64,000 bases of DNA. It comes from Pseudodesulfovibrio cashew. Its GTDB lineage: Bacteria; Desulfobacterota; Desulfovibrionia; Desulfovibrionales; Desulfovibrionaceae. A program made the position numbers and the translations under genes. Each line of letters begins with the position of its first letter. Within the stretch, counting starts at the first letter, position 1. Positions 20,041-29,164 of this stretch are shown one piece after another. Location: assembly GCF_009762795.1 (NCBI RefSeq), contig NZ_CP046400.1, positions 1,031,501-1,095,500 of the forward strand, given 5' to 3'. Below the pieces are notes generated by a model. That model searched no databases and was not told the origin of the DNA. It saw nothing but the letters and a program-made list of their open reading frames with translations.

Positions 20041-21054
20041 CTAGGCCAGCTTCTCCCGAATCCGCGCCACGAGTTCGTCCGCACCCTTGCCCACGCCCAC
20101 CAACTCGATGGCGCTCGGCCCGGTTGCTCCCAGACCTATCTCGGCCGCGCGCCTGATCTGCTCCTGGTCGAAGACGCGCCCCTGCTCCACCTCCGGGGTA
20201 GTCCCGTACAGACGCAGGACGGCCACGCCCACGGCGTCCACGGCCACAGGGTCGTTCCCGGCGATGATCAGGCCCGGGGAGACCTCCTTGCCCGCGTGAG
20301 GCCCGCCGGAGACAAAGGCCTTCATGGCATCCATGACGATGAGGTCGCTGCGCACCGCCTGGCCGATCTCGGCGATCATGGACCGCTGCCGCTCGGACGA
20401 GTGCAGTTCGGTCATGTAGTTGTAGCCGTCGTCCGGGTCGCTCTTGGCCACCGCCCCGACCATATTCTTGAGGGAAAGGGTAAAGTGCCCGCCGTACTGG
20501 TGGGTCTTGAGGCAGCAGGTCTGAACCACCTTTGCGGCCTCCACGAAGGGACGGGCCACAAGGAAGCCCCGCTGCCAGTGGGAGTGCCGGGGCTGACGGT
20601 AGACGTAGTCTCCGCCGCCCAGCTCATCGAGGATGACCTTTTTCACATCGTATTTGGTGCAGAGTTCCGCCGCGCCCATGGCCTTGAGCACATGGCGGGT
20701 GTCGCCCATGCCGCTGCGTTCGGCCAGAGTGAGGGGGTAGCAGCCCGCGCCCTTGAGGGACAGGATCAGGGTCTCCAGGGTCTCGGGATGGGTGGAAGCA
20801 GGGAAGGGATCCGCGCTGTTGTAATTGGCCTTGATGGCCACATCGGCACCGAAGAATCCGGAGAGGTCGAACCACGCCACGGCCTGACGAATGCCCTCGG
20901 CCCTGTCCTCCGTCCTGACCACGACCACGGTCGAACGCGCGCGCGAGGCAACACTCCGCCTGGGGATGCCCGCACCGGCAAGAATGCCCGCGCCCAGAGT
21001 CAGGATCGTGCGGATACACCGCCGCCGTCCCTTGTCCGCTTCGGATACTGTCAT
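20041..21054 (-). CDS. DUF362 domain protein
   Basis: The 337-residue protein has a basic N-terminus (GRRRCIRTILTLGAGILAGAG) that looks like a Tat-type or ordinary signal segment. DUF362 features follow: VVVVRTEDRAEGIRQAV, VAIKANYNSADPFPAST, LKTHQYGGHFTLSLKNMVGAV and LIIAGNDPVAVDAVG. The ferredoxin-like cysteines found in many DUF362 proteins are absent, so this is the cluster-free type. Function of the family is unknown. GAGG lies eight bases before the ATG. It is divergent from the glycosyltransferase gene. Confidence 0.82.
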   Translation of the reverse strand: MTVSEADKGRRRCIRTILTLGAGILAGAGIPRRSVASRARSTVVVVRTEDRAEGIRQAVAWFDLSGFFGADVAIKANYNSADPFPASTHPETLETLILSLKGAGCYPLTLAERSGMGDTRHVLKAMGAAELCTKYDVKKVILDELGGGDYVYRQPRHSHWQRGFLVARPFVEAAKVVQTCCLKTHQYGGHFTLSLKNMVGAVAKSDPDDGYNYMTELHSSERQRSMIAEIGQAVRSDLIVMDAMKAFVSGGPHAGKEVSPGLIIAGNDPVAVDAVGVAVLRLYGTTPEVEQGRVFDQEQIRRAAEIGLGATGPSAIELVGVGKGADELVARIREKLA

Positions 21055-21213
21055 TACTTTTCCTCTCAGTATCTGACATTACGGGGACAATGCGACCGTG
21101 TAAAGGGGTTACATATTATAAATGCGGTCAAACGCCCTGTTTCGACGCGGTTTTCAAAGCGGAACCCTTTTGCTAGAAGGGGTGAACATCACCTACAACC
21201 CGCAAGCATATCC

Positions 21214-22341
21214 ATGAAAATAGCCGTTATCGGCGGGTACGCCCCGTCGCTCATCAATTTCCGAGGCCCGCTCCTGAAGCGACTGGTGGCCCTGGGCCAT
21301 GAGGTTCATGCGCTGGCCCCCCTGCACACACCGGATGTGGGGCCCCAGCTCGAGGCCATGGGCGTGGAGTACTCCATGATCCCGCTTGAAAGGCGCGGCC
21401 TGAACCCGGTGGCGGACATCGGTTCCCTGCTCCACCTCAAGCAGGTCATGCACCGCATCGACCCGGACCTGGTCCTTTCCTACACCTTCAAGCCCGTTGT
21501 CTACGGCTCCATGGCCGCGCGGATGGCCTGGGTCGGGCACAAAAAACGGATCTATGCCCTGATCACCGGACTGGGCTACGCCTTTACCGAGGACAAGGGG
21601 CTCAGGCGGCGCATTCTGTTCAACGTGGCCAAGGGACTCTACCGCGCCGGGCTCCGCTCCTGCGACGGCGTCATCTTCCAGAACCCGGACGACGAGGCCT
21701 TCTTCCGCAGGCTGGGCGTCATCCCGGAGCACGCCCGGACCACTGTGGTGGGAGGCTCCGGCGTGGACCTGGCCCACTACGCGCAGGCACCGCTGCCGGA
21801 AAAACCGGTCTTTCTCTGCCTGACCCGGCTGGTGCGCTCCAAGGGCGTGGCCCTGTTCGCCGAGGCGGCCCAAAGGCTCAAGGCGAAACACCCCGAGGCG
21901 ATCTTCCGCGTGGCCGGTCCCCTGGAGCAGGGCGGCGACGCCATCACCCCGAAGGAGATCGCCCGCTGGCGCAAGGAAGGCGCCCTGGAGGTCCTGGACG
22001 GAGTGGACGACGTCCGTCCGCTCCTGGCCGGAGCCGGAATCTACGTGCTGCCCAGCTACTACCGGGAGGGCACTCCGCGCTCGGTGCTGGAAGCCATGTC
22101 CATGGGCCGGGCCGTGATCACCACGGACGCGCCCGGCTGCCGCGAGACGGTGGTCGAAGGGGAGAACGGATTTCTCGTGCCGGTCCGCGACGCCGACGCC
22201 CTGACCGAGGCCATGGGCAAATGCCTGACCGACCCGGCACGGGTGGCGTCCATGGGCGCGGCCAGCCGCAGGCTTGCCGAGGAACGATTCGACGTGGAGA
22301 AGGTCAACGACGACCTGCTCCGCTTCATGGAGCTCATATGA
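21214..22341 (+). CDS. Glycosyltransferase, GT4 type (GT-B fold)
   Basis: The 375-residue enzyme begins MKIAVIGGYAPSLINFRGPLL, the N-terminal Rossmann half. The donor-binding half includes VGGSGVDLAHY, LCLTRLVRSKGVALFAEAA, and the EX7E-type element REGTPRSVLEAMSMGRAVITT, all typical of GT4 retaining transferases such as PglA. It likely adds a hexose or HexNAc to a lipid-linked glycan. Its stop overlaps the start of the sugar-transferase gene by four bases (ATGA), so the two work together, as in PglA/PglC pairs. The open frame extends far upstream but contains nothing plausible there. Confidence 0.92.
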   Translation: MKIAVIGGYAPSLINFRGPLLKRLVALGHEVHALAPLHTPDVGPQLEAMGVEYSMIPLERRGLNPVADIGSLLHLKQVMHRIDPDLVLSYTFKPVVYGSMAARMAWVGHKKRIYALITGLGYAFTEDKGLRRRILFNVAKGLYRAGLRSCDGVIFQNPDDEAFFRRLGVIPEHARTTVVGGSGVDLAHYAQAPLPEKPVFLCLTRLVRSKGVALFAEAAQRLKAKHPEAIFRVAGPLEQGGDAITPKEIARWRKEGALEVLDGVDDVRPLLAGAGIYVLPSYYREGTPRSVLEAMSMGRAVITTDAPGCRETVVEGENGFLVPVRDADALTEAMGKCLTDPARVASMGAASRRLAEERFDVEKVNDDLLRFMELI

Positions 22342-22940
22342 AGCGACTCCTGGATATCGCGCTGGCCTTGCTGGCCCTGCTCCTGCTCTGGCCGGTGCTC
22401 CTGCTCGTGGCCCTGCTGGTCCGGCGCAAGCTCGGCAGCCCGGTATTCTTCCGCCAGACGAGGCCCGGCCTGAACGGCGTCCCCTTCGAACTCGTCAAGT
22501 TCCGCACCATGCGCGACGCCGTGGGGCCGGACGGAGCCCCCCTGCCCGATGGCGAACGGCTGACCCCGTTCGGGCGGTTCCTGCGCTCCACCTCCCTGGA
22601 CGAACTGCCCGAGCTGTGGAACGTGCTCAAGGGCGAAATGTCCCTGGTGGGGCCGCGCCCGCTGCTCATGCAGTACCTCGGCCGCTACTCCCCCCGCCAG
22701 GCGCGCCGCCACGAGGTCAGGCCCGGCATCACGGGCTGGGCCCAGGTCAACGGGCGCAACGCCATCTCCTGGGAAGAAAAATTTGAACTCGACGTCTGGT
22801 ATGTAGACCATCAATCGGGTATGCTGGATTTGAAAATCCTCTGGCTGACCGTCCTCTCCGTTTTCAAGCGGGAAGGCGTCAGCCAGTCCGGCCACGCCAC
22901 CATGCAGGAGTTCATGGGCAGCGAAACGCCGGAAGACTGA
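22338..22940 (+). CDS. Undecaprenyl-phosphate sugar phosphotransferase (monotopic, PglC type)
   Basis: The 200-residue enzyme is the minimal catalytic form of the bacterial sugar transferase family: one N-terminal hydrophobic re-entrant segment (residues 4-27) and a soluble active-site domain with KFRTMRDAV, TSLDELPELWNVLKGEMSL, GPRPLL and RPGITGWAQVNGRN. These enzymes transfer a sugar-1-phosphate to undecaprenyl phosphate and start synthesis of O-antigen, capsule or glycoprotein glycans. It overlaps the glycosyltransferase by four bases. The glycan itself cannot be deduced; no other export genes are present here. Confidence 0.93.
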   Translation: MKRLLDIALALLALLLLWPVLLLVALLVRRKLGSPVFFRQTRPGLNGVPFELVKFRTMRDAVGPDGAPLPDGERLTPFGRFLRSTSLDELPELWNVLKGEMSLVGPRPLLMQYLGRYSPRQARRHEVRPGITGWAQVNGRNAISWEEKFELDVWYVDHQSGMLDLKILWLTVLSVFKREGVSQSGHATMQEFMGSETPED

Positions 22941-22994
22941 CCCAGACTGGCGGATTCGCCGCCACGCCGCAACCGTTTCACCCAGGAGGTGCCC

Positions 22995-23417
22995 ATGAAT
23001 GTCTCGAAGATTCTCCTCCCCGTCGACGGCTCTCCCCACTCCGACGCCGCAGCCGGAATGGCCATCGAACTCGCCCAGGACAATAACGCCTCCGTGGTTC
23101 TGCTCCACGTGCGCAAGGCCGTGCCCACCGGCCTGGGCCAACCCAACGCGGACGAACTGCTCAAGCTCCTTACCGACGGGGCCGAGGCGGTCATAGAGCA
23201 CTACCAGGCAAGGCTGGAAGACGCCAAGGTGGATCATATTGACCTGATCGTCGGCGGCAACGTGGGCGAGGTCGTCGCCAACGTGGCCCGGGTGGAAAAG
23301 TGCGACCTCATCGTCATGGGCTCCAAGGGCAAGTCCGACCTCGAAGGGCTGATCCTCGGCTCGGCCACCCACAAGGTCCTGCACACCACCGAACTGCCGG
23401 TGCTGGTAGTCAAGTAA
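22995..23417 (+). CDS. Universal stress protein, single domain
   Basis: The 140-residue UspA protein starts at the ATG five bases after AGGAGG; an in-frame GTG lies inside that signal and is unlikely. It has SKILLPVDGSPHSDAAAG at the N-terminus and the ATP-binding pattern VMGSKGKSDLEGLILGSATHKVLHTTELPVLVV (split: G-x2-G-x9-G-S/T) at the C-terminus, so nucleotide binding is expected. It lies 54 bases after the sugar transferase and may be co-transcribed, though function does not link them. Confidence 0.93.
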   Translation: MNVSKILLPVDGSPHSDAAAGMAIELAQDNNASVVLLHVRKAVPTGLGQPNADELLKLLTDGAEAVIEHYQARLEDAKVDHIDLIVGGNVGEVVANVARVEKCDLIVMGSKGKSDLEGLILGSATHKVLHTTELPVLVVK

Positions 23418-23682
23418 CCTGCTTGACAATCCGGGGGAGGGGGAAGCCCTTCCCCCAAGCCTACCTTACTATATACCGTTTCTGTGGAGAGCCTTTATCT
23501 AAGCGCCGTCGACTCACTCCTTGAATCGATTCCAATTGTGCCCGTACGTTGCGCATCGCGTTGAGGCAGCCTTGCGATTGCAAGCCGGTATTTCACAATG
23601 GCTGTATAGGTTGTTCATATAATGAATTCGTGGCATATGATTACCACGATAGTATTTGTCAGCAGCTATGCGCGAAGAGAAT

Positions 23683-24708
23683 ATGAATATGAGATTATTT
23701 TGGATTGACGCAGTAAGGGTTTTCGCCATTTTGTCTGTCATTGGAATTCATGTCTCGGCTCCTGTCTTTAAGCACACAGAAGTCGGGGCCGCAACTTGGT
23801 GGATTGCGGACTTCATCAATTCGTTCAGCCGCTTTGGTGTTCCATTGTTTCTCATGATTTCCGGTAGCCTGTTGCTTGGAAAAGAATACGATACCTTGGA
23901 TTTTTACAAAAAAAGAGCGTTACGATTACTTTTTCCACTGGTTTTCTGGACAGCCTTTTATCATCTTGGGATCAATTTCTTAAATGGTAGGGAACTGTTC
24001 AGGCTGAAAGATATCTTTTTTTTAATTATAAATAAGGGTGGATTTTACCACCTCTGGTATCTTTACGTATTTTCTCTAGCGATGTTGTTCGTCCCATTTG
24101 TAAATATGATCATAATTGGGAAGAAAGCAACAAGCAGAGACTACTACGTACTAATCGCTATTATCGTCATATTTTCGATACTTTTACAGTCAACCTTGAT
24201 TCTTCAAGTTGTAAAAAATATCAAATTCAACTGGTATATTTCATCCATGACGTTTGTTGGGTTAATGCTTGTTGGCTATATTATTTCAAAAAAATATGAT
24301 ACGATAAATTTCAATAGTAAAGTAGCTATCATCATTGTTTTATTATTATCTTTGATTGGTGCCATACTAAATTATACTGTTGCAGTGAAACTAAATATAC
24401 ATAAAGATAATTTTGTAATTATTGCGGGAGGTCCACTAAGCCTGATAATTTCCAGTTTCATCTTTTATGCTTTTGCGAAAGTAGGTGGACATCTCCGCCC
24501 TTCAAAACTGCTTTCTTCGATTGCAGACACTAGCTTCGGTGTTTATTTATTACACCCTGCGATAATATTCCTATCCCTGAAGGCTTTCCCCGTTTTAAAA
24601 TCATTAGGAATAATTGAAATTCCAATTCTCTTCTGCATTACATTCACTATATCCCATTGCACCATCTACTGCATGCGACGAATTACTATTTTCAGATATA
24701 TCACATGA
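23683..24708 (+). CDS. Membrane acyltransferase, OafA/WecH (acyltransferase 3) family
   Basis: The roughly 341-residue polytopic protein has about ten hydrophobic segments. The opening FWIDAVRVFAILSVIGIHVSAP holds the family's R and catalytic-type H, and FSRFGVPLFLMISGSLLL matches the second family block; near the end FGVYLLHPAIIF is also typical. Such proteins move acetyl or other acyl groups onto surface sugars. The gene is far richer in A+T than its neighbours and uses AT-ending codons, a sign of horizontal acquisition. The start is uncertain between ATGs at 23683, 23689 and 23668; GAAGAGA favours the first two. Confidence 0.85.
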   Translation: MNMRLFWIDAVRVFAILSVIGIHVSAPVFKHTEVGAATWWIADFINSFSRFGVPLFLMISGSLLLGKEYDTLDFYKKRALRLLFPLVFWTAFYHLGINFLNGRELFRLKDIFFLIINKGGFYHLWYLYVFSLAMLFVPFVNMIIIGKKATSRDYYVLIAIIVIFSILLQSTLILQVVKNIKFNWYISSMTFVGLMLVGYIISKKYDTINFNSKVAIIIVLLLSLIGAILNYTVAVKLNIHKDNFVIIAGGPLSLIISSFIFYAFAKVGGHLRPSKLLSSIADTSFGVYLLHPAIIFLSLKAFPVLKSLGIIEIPILFCITFTISHCTIYCMRRITIFRYIT

Positions 24709-25044
24709 TATTGTGACAAAGCTTGTCTGAAGTCCTAGTGTACTATTGGATTTCAGAGCCTCATCAACAATTTCCGAACAGGGATCGAGGTGGTGAGGAG
24801 TCTTACCCGAACCGGGTAATTTTCAAGGATGACAATATCGTGTTATCTGAAGAATACGCAAGTCTTGTCCGTCTTCCCCGCCCGTTGCCGCATCCGGGGC
24901 GTCTTTGCCCTTTTTTCCCGCTTTTTTCCTGTGCCATCCGACAAGAGTCGTGTATATTGCCCGTGTCTTCGACAAGGGTATGGACTTGTCGGGCAGCATG
25001 CCGTAACCCTTCGCCACACAACAAACTTTTTATGGAGGAGTCAT
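24709..25044. other. Intergenic leader before glnA
   Basis: 336 bases without a gene. The left part is AT-rich like the acyltransferase, the right part matches the core genome. CCGACAAG near 24938 and CTTGTCGG near 24993 could pair into a leader hairpin. A TATATT at about 24955 is a possible -10 box but has no good -35 partner. I looked for a -24/-12 sigma-54 element and found none. Confidence 0.4.
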
Positions 25045-26388
25045 ATGAGCATCCCTGTTTTCAACTGCAAGAACGCCGATGACGTGATGAAGGCGGTCAA
25101 GGACTACGACGTCAGCTTCATCCAGTACTGGTTCGTGGACATCCTGGGGACCCTGAAATCCTTCCAGATCACGCCCAACGAGCTGGAAGCCTCCTTTGAA
25201 GAGGGCATGGGCTTCGACGGCTCCTCCATCCTCGGCTTCTGCCGTATCGACGAGTCCGACATGGTGGCCATGCCCGACCCGACCACCTTCCAGATCTGCT
25301 CCTGGCGGCCCGCCGAAAAGCCCGTGGCCCGCATGTTCTGCGACGTGGTCAACCCCGACGGCTCCCCCTTCGAAGCCGACTCCCGCTACGTGCTGAAGAA
25401 GATCATGGGCCAGGCCGCCGAGAAGGGCTACACCTTCTACGTTGGCCCCGAACTGGAGTTCTTCCTCTTCGCCGATGACCAGGACACCGAAATCCTCGAC
25501 GCGGGCGGCTACTTCGACGCCCCGCCCCTGGACCTGGGCAACAACATCCGCCGCGACATCATCTTCGCCCTGGACGCCATGGGCATCCAGGTGGAGTACT
25601 CCCACCACGAGGTCGCCCCGTCCCAGCACGAGATCGACCTGCGCTACCAGGAAGGCATGAAAATGGCCGACACGGCCATGACCTACCGCGTGGTGGTCAA
25701 GGAGACCGCCCGCAAGCACGGCTGCTACGGCACCTTCATGCCCAAGCCCATCTTCGGTGAAAACGGCTCCGGCATGCACGTGCACCAGTCACTGTTCAAG
25801 AACGGCCGGAACGTCTTCTACGACGCCTCCGACGAGTACCATCTTTCCGCCGAAGGCAAGTCCTACATCGCGGGCATCCTCAAGCACGCGCCCGAGTTCG
25901 TGGCCGTCACCAACCAGTGGGTCAACTCCTACAAGCGTCTGGTGCCCGGCTACGAGGCCCCGGTCTATATTGCCTGGGCCCGCCGTAACCGCTCCGCCCT
26001 GGTCCGCGTGCCCATGTACAAGCCCGGCAAGGAAGCGGCCACCCGCATGGAACTGCGCTGCCCGGACCCGGCGGCCAACCCGTACCTCTGCTTCGCCGTT
26101 CAGCTCGCAGCAGGCCTCAAGGGCATGGAGGAGAACTACGTCCTGGCCGACCCGGTCGAAGAGGACATCTTCTCCATGAACGACCGCCAGCTCAAGCGCA
26201 ACAGGATCAAGGCCCTGCCCGGCTCCCTGTATGAGGCGGCCATGAACCTGAGCCGCTCCAAATTCATGAAGGACGTGCTCGGCGAGCACCTCCACTCCGC
26301 CCTGGTGGAGAACAAGATCGCGGAATGGGACGAGTACCGGACCCAGGTCACCGAGTTCGAGCTGGACAAGTATTTGCCGATTCTCTAA
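25045..26388 (+). CDS. glnA: Glutamine synthetase, type I
   Basis: The 447-residue enzyme makes glutamine from glutamate, ammonia and ATP as a dodecamer. It starts four bases after GGAGGAG. Motifs in order: FVDILGTLKSFQI, MGFDGSSILGF, GPELEFFLF, the ATP-site block with NGSGMHVHQSLFK, and the arginine-rich YIAWARRNRSALVRVP. Length and the C-terminus (ALPGSLYEAAMNLSRSKFMKD) match the GSI-alpha subgroup; the adenylylation motif around NLYDLPPEE of GSI-beta enzymes is absent, so control is probably by feedback or partner proteins. Monocistronic, with its own terminator. Confidence 0.97.
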   Translation: MSIPVFNCKNADDVMKAVKDYDVSFIQYWFVDILGTLKSFQITPNELEASFEEGMGFDGSSILGFCRIDESDMVAMPDPTTFQICSWRPAEKPVARMFCDVVNPDGSPFEADSRYVLKKIMGQAAEKGYTFYVGPELEFFLFADDQDTEILDAGGYFDAPPLDLGNNIRRDIIFALDAMGIQVEYSHHEVAPSQHEIDLRYQEGMKMADTAMTYRVVVKETARKHGCYGTFMPKPIFGENGSGMHVHQSLFKNGRNVFYDASDEYHLSAEGKSYIAGILKHAPEFVAVTNQWVNSYKRLVPGYEAPVYIAWARRNRSALVRVPMYKPGKEAATRMELRCPDPAANPYLCFAVQLAAGLKGMEENYVLADPVEEDIFSMNDRQLKRNRIKALPGSLYEAAMNLSRSKFMKDVLGEHLHSALVENKIAEWDEYRTQVTEFELDKYLPIL

Positions 26389-26415
26389 CCGGCATTGTGT
26401 CGACGCCATCGACCG

Positions 26416-26444
26416 AGGCCCTCCGCAAGGAGGGCCTTTCTTTT
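26416..26444 (+). terminator. Intrinsic terminator of glnA
   Basis: AGGCCCTCC (26416-26424) pairs with GGAGGGCCT (26429-26437) around a GCAA tetraloop, followed by TTCTTTT. Confidence 0.92.
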
Positions 26445-26575
26445 GCCTCCGGCGGCCGGGGGGAAGGGGAAGAGGGAACCCTTTGTAAAGGGCTTCCCTC
26501 TTCCCCTTCCCCCCGAACCCCCCATCCCCTTCTCCCTCCTAAACTTTTTGGCGCGCCTTCGGCGAATCTGTGCCG
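26441..26575 (+). repeat. Dispersed non-coding element 1, copy A
   Basis: It begins TTTTGCCTCCGGCGGCCG, contains a GGGAAGGGG/CCCCTTCCC fold-back, and ends in CCTCCTAAACTTTTTGGCGCG. Related copies are at 28955-29010 (partial), 42862-42940 (reverse) and 48813-48860 (partial). No protein is encoded. It directly follows the glnA terminator. Confidence 0.7.
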
Positions 26576-26801
26576 GGTCGAAATGGCCCCTCGCATCCGT
26601 TCAATTTCTGTCAATGGTGAAAACCCGTCGAATATAATTCCCCCCAATCGATTTGCATCCTTCCTCTTTTTCTTCGCATTTTTCCCCAGTGAATCACCAA
26701 TAGGAGACTATCGACAGCCTCTAAATTCACCCCTCGCGGTTTGCGCCGGGGGAAGCGGCGGACCTTGTCCGGTACGAAGAAGGGTCTCCCATCCGCTTTC
26801 C

Positions 26802-26935
26802 CTGGCGCAAACCGCCACCCGGCACGGCGGGCGCGGGCGAGCAGTCCGTCCCCGCAAAAGCGGCACGGCCTAAGACCCCGCACGGATTCGAGCGAAGCGA
26901 GCAATGGGATTCTCAAGGCCCTCGGCCTTGAGCCG
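26802..26935 (+). repeat. Dispersed non-coding element 2, copy A
   Basis: About 130 bases including CACCCGGCACGGCGGGCGCG, GTCCGTCCCCGCAAAAGCGG and TCGAGCGAAGCGAGC. The reverse complement of 42567-42697 matches it nearly throughout. Between elements 1 and 2 (26576-26801) there is no gene. Confidence 0.75.
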
Positions 26936-26991
26936 TCGGAGACAAAATCACCCGACGCCGTCGCGAAGCGACACCCAAACCTGATTTCTAA

Positions 26992-28947
26992 TTAATACGC
27001 CAATCTTCCCAGAGACTTCAGAATCAGCGTGCAGCCCATGGCGAACATGCCGGTCAAGCCCATGCCGCAGGAGAAGCCCGCGAGCAGGACCGGGGCATAG
27101 TGCCGCCACTGGGTGCCGTACTTCTTCAGGAAGTAGAACCGCCCGAGCAGCGCACCGATCACCTCCAGCAGCATGCCGTGGGGTGTGGACTGCCCGAGGC
27201 CGCGCACCACGCCGTAGACCAGCAGGACCGGCAGGCCGAGCACGTTGAGCACCGAATACAGGACCAGCCCGAGCCCCAGGCCGGACAGCACCACCGGACC
27301 GGACAACGCCTGGAAGAACAGGGAATTGCCTTCGAGTGTCGAGGTCTGCATGAGCAGCGTGTTCAGGGCCTGGAGATGCCACAGCTCCTGGGCGAAGGGA
27401 TACTCTGGCGAAGGGATGGGCGCGAGCTGCCACAGGAACTGGGAGAAGAACAGCGACGAGACCATGACGATGGGGAAGACGAGGATCTCGGCCTTGATGA
27501 TGCCGCGCAGGCTGGTGCCTGTCAGCTCGATCTGCCGGAACTGAACCGTGGCCTCGCCGTAGTTGTGGATGGGGATGGGCGCGTACCAGATTTCCAGCCC
27601 CTGGTAGCCAAAAAACTTGGCCCCGGCGATGAACGAGAACTCCCGGACCATGGGCAGGGACACGAACTGGCCGGCCACGCCCTCCATGCGTGCGGTGATG
27701 TACGAGATCACCGGGGTATACACGAACCCGTAGATCACGAAGAAAATCCACGGGAACGACGGCACCAGCCAGACGCAGAAGGCAATATAGCACAGCGTCG
27801 AAAAGACGTAGATGCCGATGGAAACCCAGAAATTGATGTCGCCCCGCCCGGCCGGTGGGTTGAACAGCGCCGAGAAATCCAGTCCGCCCTCCTTCTTGTG
27901 GAAGGACTTGAACACGTAGTAGACGCCCACCGCACCGATGGCCAGACCCAGGCCGATGCCGAAGCTCATGTAAAAGTCGAAGTTATTGGCAAAAACAGTC
28001 TCGACCGTGGCCATGCCGGGATGCCAGCGGTGCAGGATGCCGTGGGCGTACAGGATCGGGTTGGCCACGATGGTCACGATCAGCCCGAGCAGTCCGCCAA
28101 TGACCGCCCAGAAAGGCAGGACCATGCCGATGAAGACCAGCCCCAGATCGAACTGGATGCCGGTAGCGACCGCAGGGAGCACGTCCTCGGTGTGCTGGGT
28201 CAGTTCGATCCATGGAATGGGAATGAGCCGTATGGGCTCGGTGAACAGCAGCCCGGACAGGGCCGGTAGCAGCACGTAGAAAAATCCGAAGGCCAGCCCG
28301 ATGACCCCGCCGATGGAGAAAACCCGCCACTTCCAGCCGGTCTTGCGGTCCTCGGTGGACTCGGCCAGGGCCATGGTGCCGAGCGCGCCCACCGGGGCCA
28401 TGGGGAACGGCAGCTTCTCCACGTCCGATGTGATCCGGTAGAGCGAATAGCCCAACCCGAAATGGTCGATGCGCTGCACCAGTTGCGCGCCCACAAGCAG
28501 CAGGATCGGCACCAGCCAGTCCCGGTGCAGGAACGTCCGCTCCAGATACGAACCCGAGCCCAGGGCTGGGGCCACCCATTGCGGGATGAATTCGGTCAGC
28601 CCGAGCATGCGCGCCGCGTCGGACTGGACAATGTACTGGTTCCACAACAATCCCTGGAACGGTGAGGCCAGGGCCGCTCCTGCCATATAGTAGAGCAGGA
28701 ATATTTCCTGTTGTTTCAGATGGGTATAGGACCGCTTGGCGATCTCGGCAAAAAGGATGATCGTCACCCACCGGGCAGCCGGGCCGATGCCCTGCCCGAT
28801 GACCAGTTGCAGGTACATGGAGCCCGGCATCATCAGGAAACCGATGAACACCGCCCCCACGATCGTCTTCCAGTCAAAGCCCTCCTCGAAATGCTCGGGC
28901 GGCTTCATCAGGTCGCGATACTCTTGCAGTTCCTTATCGTCGTACAT
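26992..28947 (-). CDS. OPT-superfamily transporter-like membrane protein
   Basis: The roughly 651-residue integral membrane protein has about 14-16 hydrophobic segments. FDWKTIVGAVFIGFLMMPGSMYLQL near the start, split by a conserved-looking GIGPAARWVTIILFAEIAKRS, and SDVEKLPFPMAPVGALGTMAL resemble the oligopeptide-transporter superfamily; deltaproteobacterial homologues are labelled peptide transporters. Substrate is unknown: OPT proteins carry peptides or metal chelates. The start at 28947 gives MYDDKELQEYRD; an ATG at 28974 has AGGAGG upstream, but both lie in a dispersed repeat. It is the last gene of the leftward ABC/DUF6785 cluster, 217 bases after its neighbour. Confidence 0.65.
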   Translation of the reverse strand: MYDDKELQEYRDLMKPPEHFEEGFDWKTIVGAVFIGFLMMPGSMYLQLVIGQGIGPAARWVTIILFAEIAKRSYTHLKQQEIFLLYYMAGAALASPFQGLLWNQYIVQSDAARMLGLTEFIPQWVAPALGSGSYLERTFLHRDWLVPILLLVGAQLVQRIDHFGLGYSLYRITSDVEKLPFPMAPVGALGTMALAESTEDRKTGWKWRVFSIGGVIGLAFGFFYVLLPALSGLLFTEPIRLIPIPWIELTQHTEDVLPAVATGIQFDLGLVFIGMVLPFWAVIGGLLGLIVTIVANPILYAHGILHRWHPGMATVETVFANNFDFYMSFGIGLGLAIGAVGVYYVFKSFHKKEGGLDFSALFNPPAGRGDINFWVSIGIYVFSTLCYIAFCVWLVPSFPWIFFVIYGFVYTPVISYITARMEGVAGQFVSLPMVREFSFIAGAKFFGYQGLEIWYAPIPIHNYGEATVQFRQIELTGTSLRGIIKAEILVFPIVMVSSLFFSQFLWQLAPIPSPEYPFAQELWHLQALNTLLMQTSTLEGNSLFFQALSGPVVLSGLGLGLVLYSVLNVLGLPVLLVYGVVRGLGQSTPHGMLLEVIGALLGRFYFLKKYGTQWRHYAPVLLAGFSCGMGLTGMFAMGCTLILKSLGRLAY

Positions 28948-28954
28948 CCGTTTT

Positions 28955-29010
28955 CCCCCCGGCCCCCCTCCCATCTCCCCTCCTAAACTTCTTGGCGCGC
29001 TTCGCGGGGC
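28955..29010 (+). repeat. Dispersed element 1, partial copy B
   Basis: CTCCCATCTCCCCTCCTAAAC followed by TTCTTGGCGCGCTTCGCGG matches the right end of copy A at 26521-26575. It lies at the 5' end of the OPT gene and supplies the AGGAGG in front of an alternative start codon. Confidence 0.6.
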
Positions 29011-29164
29011 AGGTATGGCAGGTCCGGTATGGTTAATTACAATTCATCTCTTCGCATCACTCCGCAAAAGCGGTCAGGGGCAAAAACCCAGAGCGTCTTT
29101 TGCTGTCAGTTGCCGCCAAGAAGGCGGCTTCCTCATTCTCTTCCCTCTTGAGGCTGCTCGCCCT

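Noticed and set aside
24709-25044. Sigma-54 promoter in front of glnA
   Set aside because: No GG-N10-GC element with acceptable flanks was found; one TGGAC...GGGC stretch has only nine bases between the dinucleotides.
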